Of a stretch of DNA of 58,365 bases, positions 57,163 through 58,365 are shown piece by piece (within the stretch, counting starts at the first letter, position 1; each line of letters opens with the position of its first letter). The stretch is from Gammaproteobacteria bacterium LSUCC0112 (GTDB lineage Bacteria; Pseudomonadota; Gammaproteobacteria; Pseudomonadales; Pseudohongiellaceae), in the NCBI GenBank assembly GCA_004535785.1, contig SPIB01000002.1:664058-722422 (forward strand), written 5' to 3'. The notes under the pieces are model-generated. The model saw nothing but the letters and a program-made list of their open reading frames with translations, was not told where the DNA came from and did not search any database. A program made the translations under genes and the position numbers.

Positions 57163-58365
57163 CTAACGCGCCCGCGCCGCGATCCGCCGGTACTCGCGAT
57201 ACGCCGGCGTCCAGAAGTTGTGTTCAATAATTTCCAGCAACTCATCATCCGGTATTTCCCGCGCGTACCCCTGACTCATGGCCATCTTGGCCACCGCAAA
57301 AGCAATCTTGCGGCTGATCTGCGGCAAGTCAGTCAGTGGTGGCAAAATGGAGGCTGCATTATCGTCGACCTGCGGCGCGTTCTCAGACAGGGTGATGCTG
57401 GCGATCATCAGCATTTCATCGGTCACCCGAGCAGACTTGCAGGCGATCACGCCGAGTCCTATGCCAGGGAAAATATAACTGTTATTGCACTGAGCCACGG
57501 CGTAGGTTTTGTTGTTGTAGTCCACCTTGCCAAACGGACTGCCGGTAGCCACGATGGCGCGTCCATCGGTCCATTGCAACACCTGCGCAGGATGCGCCTC
57601 AACCTGACGTGACGGGTTACTCAACGGCAGAATGATCGGGCGCGGACACGTTTCCTGCATACGACGCACAATGCGCTCGGTAAACAGACCTGGCTTGCCG
57701 GATACGCCAATGAGTACGCCAGGTCCCACGTTATTAATGACGTCATACAGGCTAGGGTATGCGGTTTCCGCTTCCAGCATCCAGCCGTCAAGCGCCGCTC
57801 TGGTCTGCATCAGTTGCTGCTGAAAATCCATGAGATTTTCCATGCCTTCGGTCAGCAAGCCGAAGCGATCGACCATAAAAATCTGTGCCCGCGCCTGCGC
57901 ATCACTTAACCCTTCAGCAATCATGGCACTGATGATCAGTTCCGCAATACCACAACCGGCGGAACCGGCGCCTACAAAAACAATGTGCTGAGCACTGAGT
58001 TTTTCGCCTTTTTTGCGACAAGCAGCCAGTAAGGTGCCAAGTGTCACCGCCGCTGTACCCTGAATATCGTCATTAAAACAGCATACGCGATCACGGTGAC
58101 GCTGCAGCAATGGCATAGCATTAGGCTGCGCAAAATCTTCAAACTGTATGAGCACCCCTGGCCAACGTTCCTGTGCGGCCTGAATAAAACTGTCAACAAA
58201 CGCCTCGTATTCCTCACCCGTAATGCGCGGATGACGTAAACCCATATACATCGGGTCATCCAGCAGAGTCTGATTATTGGTACCCACATCCAGTGTGACC
58301 GGCAGCGTATAGGCCGGGCTGATGCCACCACAGGCGGTGTAAATTGACAGCTTGCCAATGGCAAT
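57163..58365 (-). CDS. NAD-type malic enzyme, 5' end outside window
   Basis: At least 400 residues of a large-type malic enzyme, which oxidatively decarboxylates malate to pyruvate. The frame is open to the window edge and the first visible residues [19 protein letters not shown] are inside the family's conserved part, so the N-terminal catalytic tyrosine region is missing. Visible are [47 protein letters not shown] (metal-binding aspartates), the NAD fold [18 protein letters not shown] and the C-terminal [22 protein letters not shown]. This matches the SfcA/MaeA class rather than the MaeB fusion type. It lies 118 bases upstream of the decayed gene on the same strand. Confidence 0.94.
   Translation of the reverse strand: MAIGKLSIYTACGGISPAYTLPVTLDVGTNNQTLLDDPMYMGLRHPRITGEEYEAFVDSFIQAAQERWPGVLIQFEDFAQPNAMPLLQRHRDRVCCFNDDIQGTAAVTLGTLLAACRKKGEKLSAQHIVFVGAGSAGCGIAELIISAMIAEGLSDAQARAQIFMVDRFGLLTEGMENLMDFQQQLMQTRAALDGWMLEAETAYPSLYDVINNVGPGVLIGVSGKPGLFTERIVRRMQETCPRPIILPLSNPSRQVEAHPAQVLQWTDGRAIVATGSPFGKVDYNNKTYAVAQCNNSYIFPGIGLGVIACKSARVTDEMLMIASITLSENAPQVDDNAASILPPLTDLPQISRKIAFAVAKMAMSQGYAREIPDDELLEIIEHNFWTPAYREYRRIAARAR

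Overview
The window reads as chromosomal DNA of a gammaproteobacterium of moderate GC content, probably free-living and aerobic. This rests on the ribF-ileS-fkpB-ispH cluster, the tgt-yajC-secD-secF cluster, a RegB/RegA-type redox two-component system, a PanP-type aspartate decarboxylase, RND efflux and outer-membrane proteins. I cannot name the genus from sequence alone. I see no phage, insertion sequence, integrase, CRISPR array, rRNA or tRNA.

Layout. 1-1758: two tandem paralogous secreted proteins of unknown function, the first cut by the window edge. 1802-7201 (minus): ribF, ileS, fkpB and ispH as one operon that lacks the lspA gene usually found between ileS and fkpB. 7264-9394: two small membrane proteins, a periplasmic alpha/beta hydrolase and a GlnK-like PII protein. 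9391-12294 (minus): a BlaI/M56 repressor-protease pair with an outer-membrane barrel protein and a thioesterase. 12409-14256: a methyltransferase fused to an acetyltransferase. 14286-16168: RegB/RegA-like kinase and regulator. 16507-20798: RND adaptor and pump, closed by a strong terminator.

21054-35968 (minus) is the most striking block: eight genes with overlaps or very short gaps. In transcription order they are a giant DUF4175 protein with glutamine- and glycine-rich tracts, a VWA membrane protein, a caspase-fold protein without an evident catalytic cysteine, a TPR protein with an embedded HExxH protease-like domain, a DUF4159 protein, a MoxR ATPase, a DUF58 protein and a BatA-like VWA protein. 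The layout suggests an envelope machine in which a cytoplasmic AAA+ ATPase works with VWA proteins at the membrane and with periplasmic partners. Its function is not established.

36119-45318: Nudix hydrolase, glutathione transferase, acyl-CoA ligase, a tRNA-queuosine mannosyltransferase-like glycosyltransferase, two convergent lytic transglycosylases (MltB-like and MltD-like with LysM) and PanP. 45694-52102 (minus): prfC, tgt, yajC, secD, secF. 52304-56061: a TetR-controlled ABC exporter operon of YbhGFSR type. 56106-57045: a decayed secreted-protein gene. 57163-58365: the C-terminal part of an NAD-type malic enzyme.

The second notable discovery is a family of three imperfect palindromes (45335-45420, 45582-45665, 50399-50484). 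They share a conserved inner core, but their outer arms are unrelated in sequence and still self-complementary. Each lies directly 3' of a gene (panP, secF, prfC) in the same orientation relative to that gene, and the core carries compensatory base-pair changes. This points to a selected RNA or DNA structure, perhaps a terminator-associated mobile or 3'-UTR element.
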